Shown here in pieces: positions 23,192 through 32,520 of a stretch of 51,104 bases of DNA. The notes beneath the pieces are model-generated. The model was given only the letters and a program-made list of their open reading frames with translations. It had not been told where the DNA came from and ran no database searches. Each line of letters begins with the position of its first letter. Position 1 is the stretch's first letter. Location: positions 1 to 51,104 of the forward strand of contig DASUXA010000068.1 of NCBI GenBank assembly GCA_036378155.1. The letters run 5' to 3'. A program made the position numbers and the translations under genes. The stretch comes from DASUXA01 sp036378155 (GTDB lineage: Bacteria; Actinomycetota; Actinomycetes; Mycobacteriales; Micromonosporaceae).

Positions 23192-23757
23192 GACGACTGC
23201 CCTTCCGCGTCCCGGGCGGACAGCGAGGTCAGGGCCGTCATCGCGGCTCGGGTGACGCGGACCCCGAGGTACACCGCGAGCAGCGCGCTGAGCACCGTGG
23301 CGACCAGATAGCCCAGGGCGGTACCGGCTGCTCCCGCGTTGACCAGGCGCTGGATGTCCACGACGTACGTGGAGAACGTGGTGAATCCGCCGAGCACGCC
23401 GACGCCGAGGAACGGGCGGACCAGCCGGTGCCCGGCGACGACCTCCGTGATCAGCACCATCAGTACGCCGATCAGCAGGCACCCGGACACGTTGACGCCG
23501 TACGTCGCCCAGGGGAAGCCGGTGGGAGCAGCGTGCACGGCGGTCCCGACGGCGTACCTGGCGACCGCGCCGAGCGCCCCGCCGACCGCGATCGCACCGA
23601 GCACCGTCCATGGCGCGCGGTCGAGTTCGTGACGCTGACCGGGGTCGTGAAGATCGACGTCGGAGTCGGCGGGCAGGTGATGGTCCGCGCGCGGGGCGAC
23701 GTCCGGGGACAGATCGGTCGGTACGTGGTGTTCGGTGGTCGTCTCCGCCACGGGCAT
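23188..23757 (-). CDS. crcB: Fluoride ion channel subunit CrcB (Fluc), first copy with N-terminal extension
   Basis: The 189-residue Fluc protein begins with a 50-residue hydrophilic, His/Asp-rich extension (TEHHVPTDLSPDVAPRADHH) not present in typical Fluc proteins. The channel domain follows: GGALGAVARYAVGTAV, FPWATYGVNVSGCLLIGVL and VGVLGGFTTFSTYVVDIQRLV. It is translationally coupled to the second copy. No fluoride riboswitch consensus was found in the roughly 190 bases upstream. The His-rich extension may be a cytoplasmic regulatory tail; an internal later start is also possible. Confidence 0.92.
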   Translation of the reverse strand: MPVAETTTEHHVPTDLSPDVAPRADHHLPADSDVDLHDPGQRHELDRAPWTVLGAIAVGGALGAVARYAVGTAVHAAPTGFPWATYGVNVSGCLLIGVLMVLITEVVAGHRLVRPFLGVGVLGGFTTFSTYVVDIQRLVNAGAAGTALGYLVATVLSALLAVYLGVRVTRAAMTALTSLSARDAEGQSS

Positions 23758-23950
23758 ACCTCTACCAGGTCTCGATCTGGCAGGGACCGTTGGCGTCCGC
23801 GGTTCTCCGGGGGTACCGGAACGGCGGGCCCCACCGCCGTTGGTCAGCGAGGCGTTCGTGCCGGAGCCACCTCACGACCGTCCGCGACCATACCGGAACG
23901 CGCGGGCGGACGGCCCGCTGCCGGGCGCGGGACAATGACGAAAGTCACCG

Positions 23951-25183
23951 TCAGCGCAGCGGCAGCCCCATCCCGTGCGCGGCCCGGCGCAGGTCGTCGC
24001 GCGCCGCCGGGTGCGCCGCGTGGTCGAGGATCTGCTGCGCCTGGCTGACCGCGTCACGTCCCCAGACTGCCGCCGTGCCCTGTTCGGTCACGATGTAGCT
24101 GTGCTGGAACGAGGTGACCGGCGCGGTCAGCAGCGGTACCACGGTCGAGGCGTCCGCCTTCGGCTGCCAGGAGCGCAGCGCGATCACGGCGTGACCGCCG
24201 GGGGAGTGCATCGCGCCGACGACGAAGTCCGTCTGTCCACCGAACCCGGAGTACACCTTCGTGCCGATCCGGCTCGCGTTGGCTTGCGCGAACAGGTCCA
24301 CCTGTAACGCGCCGTTGATCGACATCAGGTGCGGGTGCGCGGCGATCAGGGCGGGGTCGTTGGTCTTCTCGGTACGCAGCATGCGCACCCGAGGGTTCCG
24401 GTCGACCCAGTCGTACAGCTCGGGCGAGCCGAAGCAGAACGACGCGGTGATCGGAGTGTCCGGGTCGAGGCAGCCCGCCTTTTCCAGCGCCAGGACCCCG
24501 TCGCTGAACATCTCGGACCAGACGCGCAGGTCGCGATGGCCGAGCAGGGCGTGCAGCGTGGCGTCGGGGATCGCGCCGATGCCCAGTTGCAGCGTGGCTC
24601 CCGGCGGTACCAGGGCCGCGACACGCTCGCCGATCCCTACCGAGATCTCGTCCGGCGGCGGCGTGACCTGCGTCGGCAGCGGCTGGTCGACCTCCAGCAG
24701 GTAGTCGACCGCGTCGATCGGGATCAGCGCGTCGCCGGAGGTCGTCGGCATCTGCCGGTTCGCCTGGGCGACCACGATGCCGCCTCGGGCCCGTACCGCC
24801 TCGATCGCGGCGGGCAGCACGTTGACCTCGACGCCGAGGCTGACCGTGGGACCGACCGGTACCGACGTGTGTACCACCACGACGTCCGGGGCCAGCGCCT
24901 GGCGTAGCAGGTGGGGGAACAGCGACAGCCGGCACGGGTAGTACGCCAACCGCGGGTGGGCGCGCATGCCCGCGCCGACGAACGCGGTCTCGTAGCTGAC
25001 TCCGTCGCGGTCCGGTATGCCGACCGGAGCGTTGAGCATGGTCAGGCGGTACTCGGGAACCACCGAGTCGAGCACGCCCAGGGCGTACAGCGGGGCGGCG
25101 TGGTTGCCGCTCGCCACCACGCGCGGGGTACCGGGCAGCCGACCGAGCACTTCCGCGAGTTGGTTCTCCGTCACCGTCCGCAT
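23951..25183 (-). CDS. Acetyl-CoA hydrolase / 4-hydroxybutyrate CoA-transferase family protein
   Basis: This is a 410-residue CoA-transferase that moves CoA between carboxylic acids. Family marks are RVVASGNHAAPLYAL near the N-terminus, LGIGAIPDATLHALL, WSEMFSDGVLALEKAG (the Glu in SEM corresponds to the catalytic glutamate of 4-hydroxybutyrate CoA-transferases), MSINGALQVDLFAQAN and SGFGGQTDFVVGAMHSPGGHAVIAL. The exact substrates cannot be read from sequence; acetate/propionate/butyrate exchange is typical. AGGGAG precedes ATG 25183. The gene is alone and diverges from xth across 228 bases. Confidence 0.9.
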   Translation of the reverse strand: MRTVTENQLAEVLGRLPGTPRVVASGNHAAPLYALGVLDSVVPEYRLTMLNAPVGIPDRDGVSYETAFVGAGMRAHPRLAYYPCRLSLFPHLLRQALAPDVVVVHTSVPVGPTVSLGVEVNVLPAAIEAVRARGGIVVAQANRQMPTTSGDALIPIDAVDYLLEVDQPLPTQVTPPPDEISVGIGERVAALVPPGATLQLGIGAIPDATLHALLGHRDLRVWSEMFSDGVLALEKAGCLDPDTPITASFCFGSPELYDWVDRNPRVRMLRTEKTNDPALIAAHPHLMSINGALQVDLFAQANASRIGTKVYSGFGGQTDFVVGAMHSPGGHAVIALRSWQPKADASTVVPLLTAPVTSFQHSYIVTEQGTAAVWGRDAVSQAQQILDHAAHPAARDDLRRAAHGMGLPLR

Positions 25184-25411
25184 GCCGCGCTCCCTGTCGT
25201 CGCCGGTACCGTCGCCCGGTCCACGACGATCGTGCCCGTCCGCCGTGCGCCCCGGCAGGACCGTCCGTCCGGGCGCGACAGGTCGATGGTCCGTGATCCA
25301 CGTCTCCACCGGCGCCTGCCGACCCCGGCGCCGTCCGTCTCCGCTGTGGCAGTGCCGCCCTCGCGCTCGCCGTCCGCCGCGCCTGTCGGTCCGGTCGGGC
25401 ATGCTCGGGGC

Positions 25412-26224
25412 ATGCGCCTCGCCACCTGGAACGTCAACTCGGTGCGCGCCCGCCTGCCGCGCCTGCTCGACTGGCTGGACCGTGCCCGACCGGACGTGCT
25501 GTGCCTGCAGGAGACTAAGATCCCGGACAGCGACTTCCCGGCGAAGGAGGTCGCCGAACTCGGATACGACACCGCCGCGTACGGCCACGACCGGTGGAAC
25601 GGGGTGGCGGTGCTGTCGCGGGTCGGTATCGACGACGTCGCCCGAGGCTGGCCTGGCGAACCGGGGTTCCCTGGTCCGGAGGCGCGGGCGATCGCGGCGA
25701 CCTGCGGCGGGCTGCGGGTCTGGTCGGTGTACGTGCCGAACGGGCGCACCCCGCAGTCGCCGCACTACGAGTACAAGCTTGCCTGGCTCGCGGGGCTGCG
25801 CGACGTGCTCGCCGGGGAGGTGGGCGACGGTCGTGCGCTGGTGGTCTGCGGCGACTTCAACGTCGCGCCGACCGACGCCGACGTGTGGGACCCGGCGCTG
25901 TTCGTCGGCTCGACGCACGTCACCGAACCGGAGCGCCGCGCGCTCGCCGAGTTGCGCGCGCTCGGGCTGCGCGACGTGCTGCCCAGACCGTTGAAGGGAC
26001 CGAACCCGTTCACGTACTGGGACTACCGTGCCGGGATGTTCCACCAGGACAAGGGAATGCGCATCGACCTGGTGTACGCGACCGAGTCGTTCGCGTCGGC
26101 GGTGCGCGACGCGTACATCGACCGGGAGGCGCGCAAGGGCAAGGCGCCGTCCGACCACGCGCCCGTGGTCGTGGACACCGTCGACGGCGCGCCCGGCGGC
26201 GGTCGGCTGGACGCGGTCGGCTGA
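25412..26224 (+). CDS. xth: Exodeoxyribonuclease III
   Basis: The enzyme cleaves DNA at abasic sites and removes 3' blocks in base-excision repair. The 270-residue protein shows the endonuclease/exonuclease/phosphatase fold: LATWNVNSVRARLPRLLDWL (Asn), DVLCLQETKIPD (metal-binding Glu), VYVPNGRTPQSPHYEYKL, VVCGDFNVAPTDADVWDP (Asp/Asn) and a final PSDHAPVV (catalytic Asp-His). FTYWDYRAGMFHQDKGMRIDLVYAT is the usual substrate-loop region. ATG 25412 gives the family-standard N-terminus MRLATWNVN. No clear ribosome site is visible. Confidence 0.96.
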   Translation: MRLATWNVNSVRARLPRLLDWLDRARPDVLCLQETKIPDSDFPAKEVAELGYDTAAYGHDRWNGVAVLSRVGIDDVARGWPGEPGFPGPEARAIAATCGGLRVWSVYVPNGRTPQSPHYEYKLAWLAGLRDVLAGEVGDGRALVVCGDFNVAPTDADVWDPALFVGSTHVTEPERRALAELRALGLRDVLPRPLKGPNPFTYWDYRAGMFHQDKGMRIDLVYATESFASAVRDAYIDREARKGKAPSDHAPVVVDTVDGAPGGGRLDAVG

Positions 26225-26270
26225 GATCCGCTCGTCGCTGCCCGCTGCCCGCCGGTGACCCTGGCGGCGT

Positions 26271-26954
26271 CTACCAGCGTGCGCCGGCGTGCTGCCGGAC
26301 GTCCGACACGACACGTCCGTCGGCGAGGGTGACCACCCGGTCGGCGGCGGCGATCACCGCCTCGTCGTGGCTGGAGATCAGCACCGCGTGCCCGGCGTAC
26401 GCGTGCCGCCGCAGGATGTCGAGCACCAGGTCGACGCGGGCGCGGTCCTGGTGCCCGGTGGGCTCGTCGCCGATCAGCAGCCGGGGACGCAGCCGCAACG
26501 CTCGCCCGACCGCGGTGCGCTGCTGCTCGCCGCCCGAGGTCCGGGACGGGTACCGGTGCGCCAGATGCGCGATCTCCAACTCCTCCATCAGATCGTCCAG
26601 CGGCCACCCGTCGACCTGATCGTGCAGCCGCGCCGGCAGGTCGATGTTCTCGGCCACGGTCAGCTCGTCGAGCAGCGCCAGCGCCTGCGGTACGAACGCC
26701 AGGTGCCGCCAGCCGAGGGCAGCGGGCGGCACGTCGGGCGGCAGGTCCTCACCTGGTGCCACCCGCCCGGTATCCGGCGTCTCGATCCCGGCGATCACGT
26801 TGAGCAGAGTCGTCTTTCCGGAACCCGACGGTCCGGCGGCGACGGTCAACTCACCGGCGAACAGGTCCAGCGACACGTCGTCCAGCGCGGTCACCGTCTC
26901 CACCCCGCGGCGGTACCGCCGGGTCACGTTCTCCACGCTCACAACGGCTGCCAT
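26271..26954 (-). CDS. ABC transporter ATP-binding protein (second ATPase)
   Basis: The 227-residue ATPase is of the MacB/LolD type. It has Walker A GPSGSGKTT, Q-loop FVPQALALLDELTVAENI, a signature reading TSGGEQQRTAVGRAL instead of LSGGEQQR, Walker B RLLIGDEPTGHQD (usually GxLD) and H-loop SSHD. The altered signature and D-loop suggest one weaker ATP site in a heterodimer with the other ATPase. It overlaps the preceding ATPase gene by 16 bases, with GGAGGAGG just before ATG 26954. It is last in the permease-ATPase-ATPase operon. Confidence 0.92.
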   Translation of the reverse strand: MAAVVSVENVTRRYRRGVETVTALDDVSLDLFAGELTVAAGPSGSGKTTLLNVIAGIETPDTGRVAPGEDLPPDVPPAALGWRHLAFVPQALALLDELTVAENIDLPARLHDQVDGWPLDDLMEELEIAHLAHRYPSRTSGGEQQRTAVGRALRLRPRLLIGDEPTGHQDRARVDLVLDILRRHAYAGHAVLISSHDEAVIAAADRVVTLADGRVVSDVRQHAGARW

Positions 26955-27664
26955 GCGACCTCCTCCACCTGCCCGTCGCGCATGCGCACCACCCGGTCCG
27001 CCCGGCTCGCCACCGCCGGGTCGTGGGTCGCCGCCACCACGGCGACACCGTTCCCGGTCAGCAGCGAGAACGCGTCCAGCACGCTGTCCACCGTGGAGTG
27101 ATCCAGTTGCCCGGTCGGCTCGTCGGCGACCAGCAGCGCGGGCGGTCCGACCGCGGCGAACCCGATCGCGACCCGCTGCTGTTCGCCGCCGGACAACTGG
27201 CGGGGCAGGTGGTCCGCCCGGTCCGCCAGCCCCAACTGGTCGAGCAGGCTGTCGACCTGCGGGTCGTGTGCCGGCAGCCCGCGCAGTTGGGCGCCGAGCC
27301 GCAGGTGCTGCCGCACGGTCAGGTACTCCAGCAGGTTGTCCGCCGGAGTCTGGAACATGAATCCGATGCGCTGCCGGCGCAGCCGCACCCGGTTGCTGCG
27401 GGACAGCCGACCGACCTCGGTACCGTCGATCTCGACCACGCCGCCGTCGGCGCGGTCCACGCACGCCAGCAGCCGCAGCAGGGTGGACTTGCCGGACCCG
27501 GACGGGCCGATGAGCGCGGTGAAGCTGCCGCGCGGAATCTCCAGGTCTACGCCGCGCAGCGCGGCGACGGACCGTGCCCGGTCGGCGCTCGGCTCGCCGA
27601 CGTCGAGCCGGTACGAGCGGGTCACGCCCCGGCAGCGCACCGCCGGGGAATCAGACGGTGTCAC
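26939..27664 (-). CDS. ABC transporter ATP-binding protein (first ATPase)
   Basis: The 241-residue ATPase is of the MacB/LolD type, with canonical motifs: Walker A GPSGSGKST, Q-loop FMFQTPADNLLEYLTVRQHL, signature LSGGEQQRVAIGFA, Walker B ALLVADEPTGQLD and H-loop ATHD. Unlike its partner, all motifs are intact. It overlaps the permease by 14 bases and the second ATPase by 16, so the three genes are one translational unit. An acidic insertion (DVGEPSADRARSV) follows the first strand. Confidence 0.93.
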   Translation of the reverse strand: MTPSDSPAVRCRGVTRSYRLDVGEPSADRARSVAALRGVDLEIPRGSFTALIGPSGSGKSTLLRLLACVDRADGGVVEIDGTEVGRLSRSNRVRLRRQRIGFMFQTPADNLLEYLTVRQHLRLGAQLRGLPAHDPQVDSLLDQLGLADRADHLPRQLSGGEQQRVAIGFAAVGPPALLVADEPTGQLDHSTVDSVLDAFSLLTGNGVAVVAATHDPAVASRADRVVRMRDGQVEEVAWQPL

Positions 27665-30356
27665 GCAGCACCTCCGATGGGTTGGCGCGGGATACCCGGT
27701 ACTGGGCGAGTGACGCGGCGCCGATCGCGACCACCGCGACCGCCGCGATCAGCACCGACACGGTGGTGGTCGGTACGGCGACGAGCGTGCCCGGCGGTGA
27801 GTCCGGGTCCACGGTGAACTCGCGGGCGAGCGCCGCGACCAGCCCGGCGGTCAGGGCGAGCCCCGCGACCAGCCCGACCGTGAGCGGTACCGCCAGTTCG
27901 GTCACCAACGCCGAACGGTGCTGCCGGGCTGCCAGCCCCATCCGGCGCAGCAGTACGTACGCACGACGGTGCGCGGGGGTTCGCGATTCGAGGTACAACA
28001 GCAGCCCGACCACCGCGATCAGCCCGGTGAGCACCGACAGCGCCACGATGTACTCGAACGTGTAGGTGACCGGCTCGTACACGGTGCCGTTGTAGAACTC
28101 GTCGGCGCGTTCCACCCGGTACACGTGGATCTTCGCCGCGGCGAGCGCCGCCGCCGACGCGACCGGGTCGCCGCGCACCCACATCTGCGGGTGTCCGTAC
28201 CGGAGCAGTTCGTCCGGCAGCGACGCCCGGTCGACGAGGGCGACCGGGTAGTTGCCTTGCCGCGCGGCCAGGGTGTCGACCTGCTTCACCTGGTACGCCC
28301 CGGAATGTCCGCTGGTCCAGTCGATGACGGTCGACCCGTCCGGTACCGGGGCGGTGGCGATCATCGTGGGCGGGTCGCCGGCTGTCAGGTCGGCGGCCAG
28401 GCTGGACAGCGACGGGCCGGGAATCCGGTCGTCCCAGTACGCGCCCTGGGCGAAGGTGGCCGGGTCGACCGCGAGCACGTCCGTCCGGTACCCGCCGACC
28501 AGCAGCCCGTCGATCCGCACGACCATCGTCGCCCGACCCGCCAGCGCCGGTGGTACCGGTGCCGGTTCGGTGAGCGTGGCGACCAGGTCGCTGCCCACAT
28601 GCAGTTCCGCCTCGGCGACCACGGTGTCCTGTACCGAGCCGTTCACGCTGGCGCCGTACGCGGCGAGCGCGATCGGTACCGCAGTGGCTCCGGCGAGCAC
28701 GGCGGTGGCGATCGCCTCCTTGGCGATCCGCCGCCGGGCGAGCAGCCGGGCGGGCTGGCGCGGCGCGGACCGGTGCGACGAGCGGCGCAGCCACCACACC
28801 CCGAGCCGTCCGCCGAGCAGCGCGGCGCCGGCGACCACCAGGATCGGTACCACCAGCAGCCGGGCCGGCAGGTGCGCGACCGACCCGACCCCGTGCGACG
28901 GGTCGTCGGCGAGTTGCCGGTCGCCGCTGGACGCCTGCCAGACCAGCGGCGCGGCGACCAGCAACGCCAACTCCCAGGGCAGCGCGGCGAGCACCCGGTG
29001 CCTGCGGTGCGCCGGTACCTGGTCGGTCAGCGCCCGGCAGCGGATCGCCGCGACCCCGGTCACCAGCAGGCTCGACACGACGAGCGTGACGCCGGCGGCG
29101 GCGACCGCCAGCGGAACCGACGACGCGTCGAGCACCGGGTCGGGTCCGACCCACCGGACCAGCGCCCACGCGCTCGCCCAACCCACGACCGACCCGACGA
29201 GCAGGGCGGGCAGCGCCTCCGCGGCTGCCTTGAGACCGAGGCTGCCGGCGCCGACCCCGTGCGCGGCGAGTACCAGCAACTCCTGGCGGCGGCGCTGGAC
29301 CCAGAAGATCGCGGCGGCGGCGACCACGACCAGACCGACCAGGGTGCCGGCGGCGGTCACCGGTACCACCGGTGGCAGCAGCCCGGCGCGGACCAGTTCG
29401 GCGCGATGGACCGCGTAGTCCACGCGGGTTCTGAACCCGAAGCGGTCCTGCTCGCCGGAGTCGAAGGCGGGGTCCGCGTGGAACGTCGCGATCGCCCGTT
29501 GAATCCCGTCCGCCAACTCCTTGGCCTGTCGGCTGGTGATCCGGTCCGGTCGGGCCACCGGTACCTCGATGCCCTCGATGCCGTTCTGTCCGATCCGCTG
29601 CTCGACGCCCGTCAGCGTGGCGGCGTCCACCAGGGCGGTCGCCAGTACCGGGGTGTTGCTCTCGTCCTGCCCCGGCCGCCCCCGGTACAGCTCCTTCTCG
29701 CCGCACCAGAACGGCGCGTCGGGCAGCGAGCGCAGGTCGCGGTAGATCCCCGCGACCGGGATCGTGACCGTACCGGAGGCGCTGGCGCCGCCGGTGATGA
29801 GCGAGCCCGGTCCCTGGTACCCGCGCAGCGTCAGCCGGTCGCCGACGGAGATGCCTTGGGCGGCGGCGTACGTGTCGGGCAGCCACAGCCCCCGCCCGGA
29901 CGGACCCTGCAGTACTTGGACGTGGTCGGCGAACCCGTCGCGACCGAGCACGGTCAGCGCGGTCGCGTGCTTCTGTCGGGGCGCCCTGCCCACCGGCTGC
30001 GCGTCGAGTGTGGTGTACAGGGTGTACGCGGGCTCGCCGAGGCCCGGCGTGTGCGCCCGGACCCGGTCGACCAGCCTCGCTCGATCGGCGAGCACGTCGG
30101 GGCCGACCGGGGTGGCGGGGGACCATGTCGGAGCGGTGAAGGCGATCGGCGCGAACACCTGGAGTCCGGCGGTGGCGGCGCACCCCTGGGCGAGTTGGTG
30201 GTGCAGCGCGGCGGATCGTGCCGAGTCCAGGAACTGCGGTGCCGCGGCTGCCGGCAACGCGGCCACGAACGCGGCGGCGAGCAGCGCGAGCGCCACGCCT
30301 GGCCGCTTGAGCAGCAGCAGAGGGCCACGCCGCCACGGCGACAGCCGCCACACCAT
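27651..30356 (-). CDS. Large FtsX-like (MacB-type) ABC permease
   Basis: The 901-residue membrane protein is the transport half of the operon. An N-terminal helix (about residues 18-42, VALALLAAAFVAALPAAAAP) is followed by a large extracytoplasmic domain (about 45-325). A block of helices follows (VPVTAAGTLVGLVVVAAAAIFW and onward), then a second extracytoplasmic region (about 590-750) and a final helix block ending RVSRANPSEVLRDTV, the FtsX signature end. Proteins of this class drive mechanotransmission or lipid/peptide export rather than import. TAAGGAG precedes ATG 30356. No regulator or sensor kinase is adjacent, so the substrate is unknown; antimicrobial peptide or lipoprotein handling is possible. 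Confidence 0.88.
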   Translation of the reverse strand: MVWRLSPWRRGPLLLLKRPGVALALLAAAFVAALPAAAAPQFLDSARSAALHHQLAQGCAATAGLQVFAPIAFTAPTWSPATPVGPDVLADRARLVDRVRAHTPGLGEPAYTLYTTLDAQPVGRAPRQKHATALTVLGRDGFADHVQVLQGPSGRGLWLPDTYAAAQGISVGDRLTLRGYQGPGSLITGGASASGTVTIPVAGIYRDLRSLPDAPFWCGEKELYRGRPGQDESNTPVLATALVDAATLTGVEQRIGQNGIEGIEVPVARPDRITSRQAKELADGIQRAIATFHADPAFDSGEQDRFGFRTRVDYAVHRAELVRAGLLPPVVPVTAAGTLVGLVVVAAAAIFWVQRRRQELLVLAAHGVGAGSLGLKAAAEALPALLVGSVVGWASAWALVRWVGPDPVLDASSVPLAVAAAGVTLVVSSLLVTGVAAIRCRALTDQVPAHRRHRVLAALPWELALLVAAPLVWQASSGDRQLADDPSHGVGSVAHLPARLLVVPILVVAGAALLGGRLGVWWLRRSSHRSAPRQPARLLARRRIAKEAIATAVLAGATAVPIALAAYGASVNGSVQDTVVAEAELHVGSDLVATLTEPAPVPPALAGRATMVVRIDGLLVGGYRTDVLAVDPATFAQGAYWDDRIPGPSLSSLAADLTAGDPPTMIATAPVPDGSTVIDWTSGHSGAYQVKQVDTLAARQGNYPVALVDRASLPDELLRYGHPQMWVRGDPVASAAALAAAKIHVYRVERADEFYNGTVYEPVTYTFEYIVALSVLTGLIAVVGLLLYLESRTPAHRRAYVLLRRMGLAARQHRSALVTELAVPLTVGLVAGLALTAGLVAALAREFTVDPDSPPGTLVAVPTTTVSVLIAAVAVVAIGAASLAQYRVSRANPSEVLRDTV

Positions 30357-30607
30357 ACGGATCTCCTTAGCGCGGGGGGTTCGCAGACCTGGACCGGTGT
30401 CCGACGAGCCGGGATGCGCGGGGTGGGGGATCGATACCCAGCCGTGACCTTCGCGCGGTAGAGGGCGACGGTCGGGTGAGGACCGACCCCTACGCCCGAC
30501 ATCGCTGGCGGGAGGGCTATTCTGCGTCTCGGCGCGGCAGCTTCATGCCCTGGCAGCACCGGGGATCGTTGCCGCGTCGCTCGTGACCAGCCTCAGGAGG
30601 CCCACAC

Positions 30608-32341
30608 GTGACCACCGTCGCACCGAAGCCGATCGAGACCCGGCCTTGGCCGGTGCGCAAGCCGATCCCTGGTTCGGCGTTCGCTCGGCTCTTGCGGACC
30701 ACCGACGCGAAGCAGATCGGGATCATGTACATGGTCACGTCCTTCGTGTACTTCTTCATCGGCGGGTTCATGGCCCTGCTGATGCGCGCCGAGCTGGCTC
30801 GTCCGGGGCTGCAGTTCCTCAGTCCCGAGCAGTACAACCAGCTGTTCACCATGCACGGCACGATCATGCTGCTGTTCTTCGCGACGCCGATCGTGTTCGC
30901 GTTCGCGAACTACATCGTGCCGTTGCAGATCGGCGCGCCGGACGTGTCGTTCCCCCGGTTGAACGCGTTCGCCTATTGGCTGTACCTGTTCGGTTCCGGT
31001 CTGACCCTGGTCGGGTTCATCACGCCGGGCGGCGCTGCGGACTTCGGCTGGTTCGCGTACGCCCCGCTGAACAGCGCCGTCAACTCGCCGGGCGCGGGTT
31101 CCGACATGTGGATCGTCGGTCTGGTGATCTCCGGTCTGGGTACGATCCTCGGCGCGGTCAACATGATCACCACGATCCTGACCCTGCGCGCGCCGGGCAT
31201 GACCATGTTCCGGATGCCGATCTTCACCTGGAACATCATGGTCACGTCGCTGCTCGTGCTGATGGTGTTCCCGGTGCTCGCCGCGGCGGCGCTCGCGTTG
31301 GAGGCGGACCGGAAACTCGGCGCGCACGTGTACGACTCCGCGACCGGCGGACCGATGCTGTGGCAGCACCTGTTCTGGTTCTTCGGTCACCCCGAGGTGT
31401 ACATCATCGCGTTGCCGTTCTTCGGCATCATCACCGAGGTCATCCCGGTGTTCAGCCGCAAGCCGATCTTCGGGTACAAGGGTCTGGTCGGCGCGACGAT
31501 CGGTATCGCCGCCCTGTCGATGAGCGTGTGGGCGCACCACATGTTCGCCACCGGTCAGGTGCTGCTGCCGTTCTTCTCGTTCCTGTCCTTCATGATCGCG
31601 GTACCGACCGGTATCAAGTTCTTCAACTGGATCGGCACCATGTGGCGGGGGCAGCTCACCTTCGAGACACCGATGCTGTTCGCCATCGGTTTCATGGTGA
31701 CGTTCCTGTTCGGCGGTCTGTCGGGGGTACTGCTCGCCAGCCCGCCCATCGACTTCCACGTATCGGACACCTACTTCGTGGTGGCGCACTTCCACTACGT
31801 GTTGTTCGGCACGATCGTGTACGCGGTGTACGCGGGCGTGTACTTCTGGTTCCCGAAGATGACGGGTCGGATGCTCGACGAGCGCCTGGGCAAGGTGCAC
31901 TTCTGGCTGACCACGATCGGGTTCCACACCACGTTCCTGGTCCAGCACTGGCTGGGCAACGAGGGCATGCCTCGGCGGTACGCCGACTATCTGCCGACCG
32001 ACGGGTTCACCACGCTGAACACGATTTCGACGATCGGCGCGTTCATCACCGGGATCTCGACCCTGCCGTTCGCGTACAACGTGTGGAAGTCGTACAAGGC
32101 GGGTCGGATCGTCGAGGTCGACGACCCGTGGGGTCACGGGATGTCGCTGGAGTGGGCGACGTCCTGCCCGCCGCCGCTGCGCAACTTCGACCGCATGCCG
32201 CGCATCCGCTCCGAGCGCCCCGCGTTCGACGCGAAGTTCCCGCACCTCGCGCCTGGTGGCTCGATGCTGGCGCCGCCGCCCGGTGGCGCGAAGCCGCTGA
32301 CCGCCGAGTCGGACGGTGGAGCCTCGTACCGGGACCACTGA
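30608..32341 (+). CDS. ctaD: Cytochrome c oxidase subunit I
   Basis: This is the catalytic heme-copper subunit of the aa3-type terminal oxidase in the cytoplasmic membrane. The 577-residue, 12-helix protein contains MHGTIMLLFFATP (low-spin heme a His), FWFFGHPEVYIIALP (CuB His with the Tyr of the His-Tyr cross-link), VWAHHMFATG (the CuB His pair), and VVAHFHYVLFGT (heme a3 and heme a His). AGGAGG precedes GTG 30608. The other oxidase subunits (ctaC, ctaE, qcr genes) are not adjacent, as in many actinomycetes where ctaD is detached. A terminator follows directly. Confidence 0.98.
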   Translation: MTTVAPKPIETRPWPVRKPIPGSAFARLLRTTDAKQIGIMYMVTSFVYFFIGGFMALLMRAELARPGLQFLSPEQYNQLFTMHGTIMLLFFATPIVFAFANYIVPLQIGAPDVSFPRLNAFAYWLYLFGSGLTLVGFITPGGAADFGWFAYAPLNSAVNSPGAGSDMWIVGLVISGLGTILGAVNMITTILTLRAPGMTMFRMPIFTWNIMVTSLLVLMVFPVLAAAALALEADRKLGAHVYDSATGGPMLWQHLFWFFGHPEVYIIALPFFGIITEVIPVFSRKPIFGYKGLVGATIGIAALSMSVWAHHMFATGQVLLPFFSFLSFMIAVPTGIKFFNWIGTMWRGQLTFETPMLFAIGFMVTFLFGGLSGVLLASPPIDFHVSDTYFVVAHFHYVLFGTIVYAVYAGVYFWFPKMTGRMLDERLGKVHFWLTTIGFHTTFLVQHWLGNEGMPRRYADYLPTDGFTTLNTISTIGAFITGISTLPFAYNVWKSYKAGRIVEVDDPWGHGMSLEWATSCPPPLRNFDRMPRIRSERPAFDAKFPHLAPGGSMLAPPPGGAKPLTAESDGGASYRDH

Positions 32342-32358
32342 GTCGACGCGAGTCGCGT

Positions 32359-32394
32359 GAGGGCGCCGTCTCCGAGATCGGAGACGGCGCCCTC
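32359..32394 (+). terminator. Terminator after ctaD
   Basis: An inverted repeat of about 16 base pairs, centred near 32376, begins 17 bases after the ctaD stop: GAGGGCGCCGTCTCCGA pairs with TCGGAGACGGCGCCCTC. Confidence 0.88.
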
Positions 32395-32520
32395 GGCGTC
32401 CGCGTCCTGCACGGTCCCGGCCGGTCGCTGGCGATGGCGCCCGCTAGCCCGCGCGCGGCACCGCTGACTGGCGCGGCGCCGCCGGCTGGCTCGCACGGGC
32501 CGGTGTGTCGCCGACAGGTC

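Noticed and set aside
23758..23950. Fluoride riboswitch upstream of the crcB genes
   Set aside because: I could not find the conserved crcB-motif sequence or its pseudoknot on the minus strand; only ordinary intergenic sequence is visible.
27661..30351. A second very long open frame overlapping the ABC permease gene on the same strand
   Set aside because: It is an Arg/Gly/Ala-rich shadow frame caused by high GC; the permease frame has clear FtsX-like helices and a start with a ribosome site.
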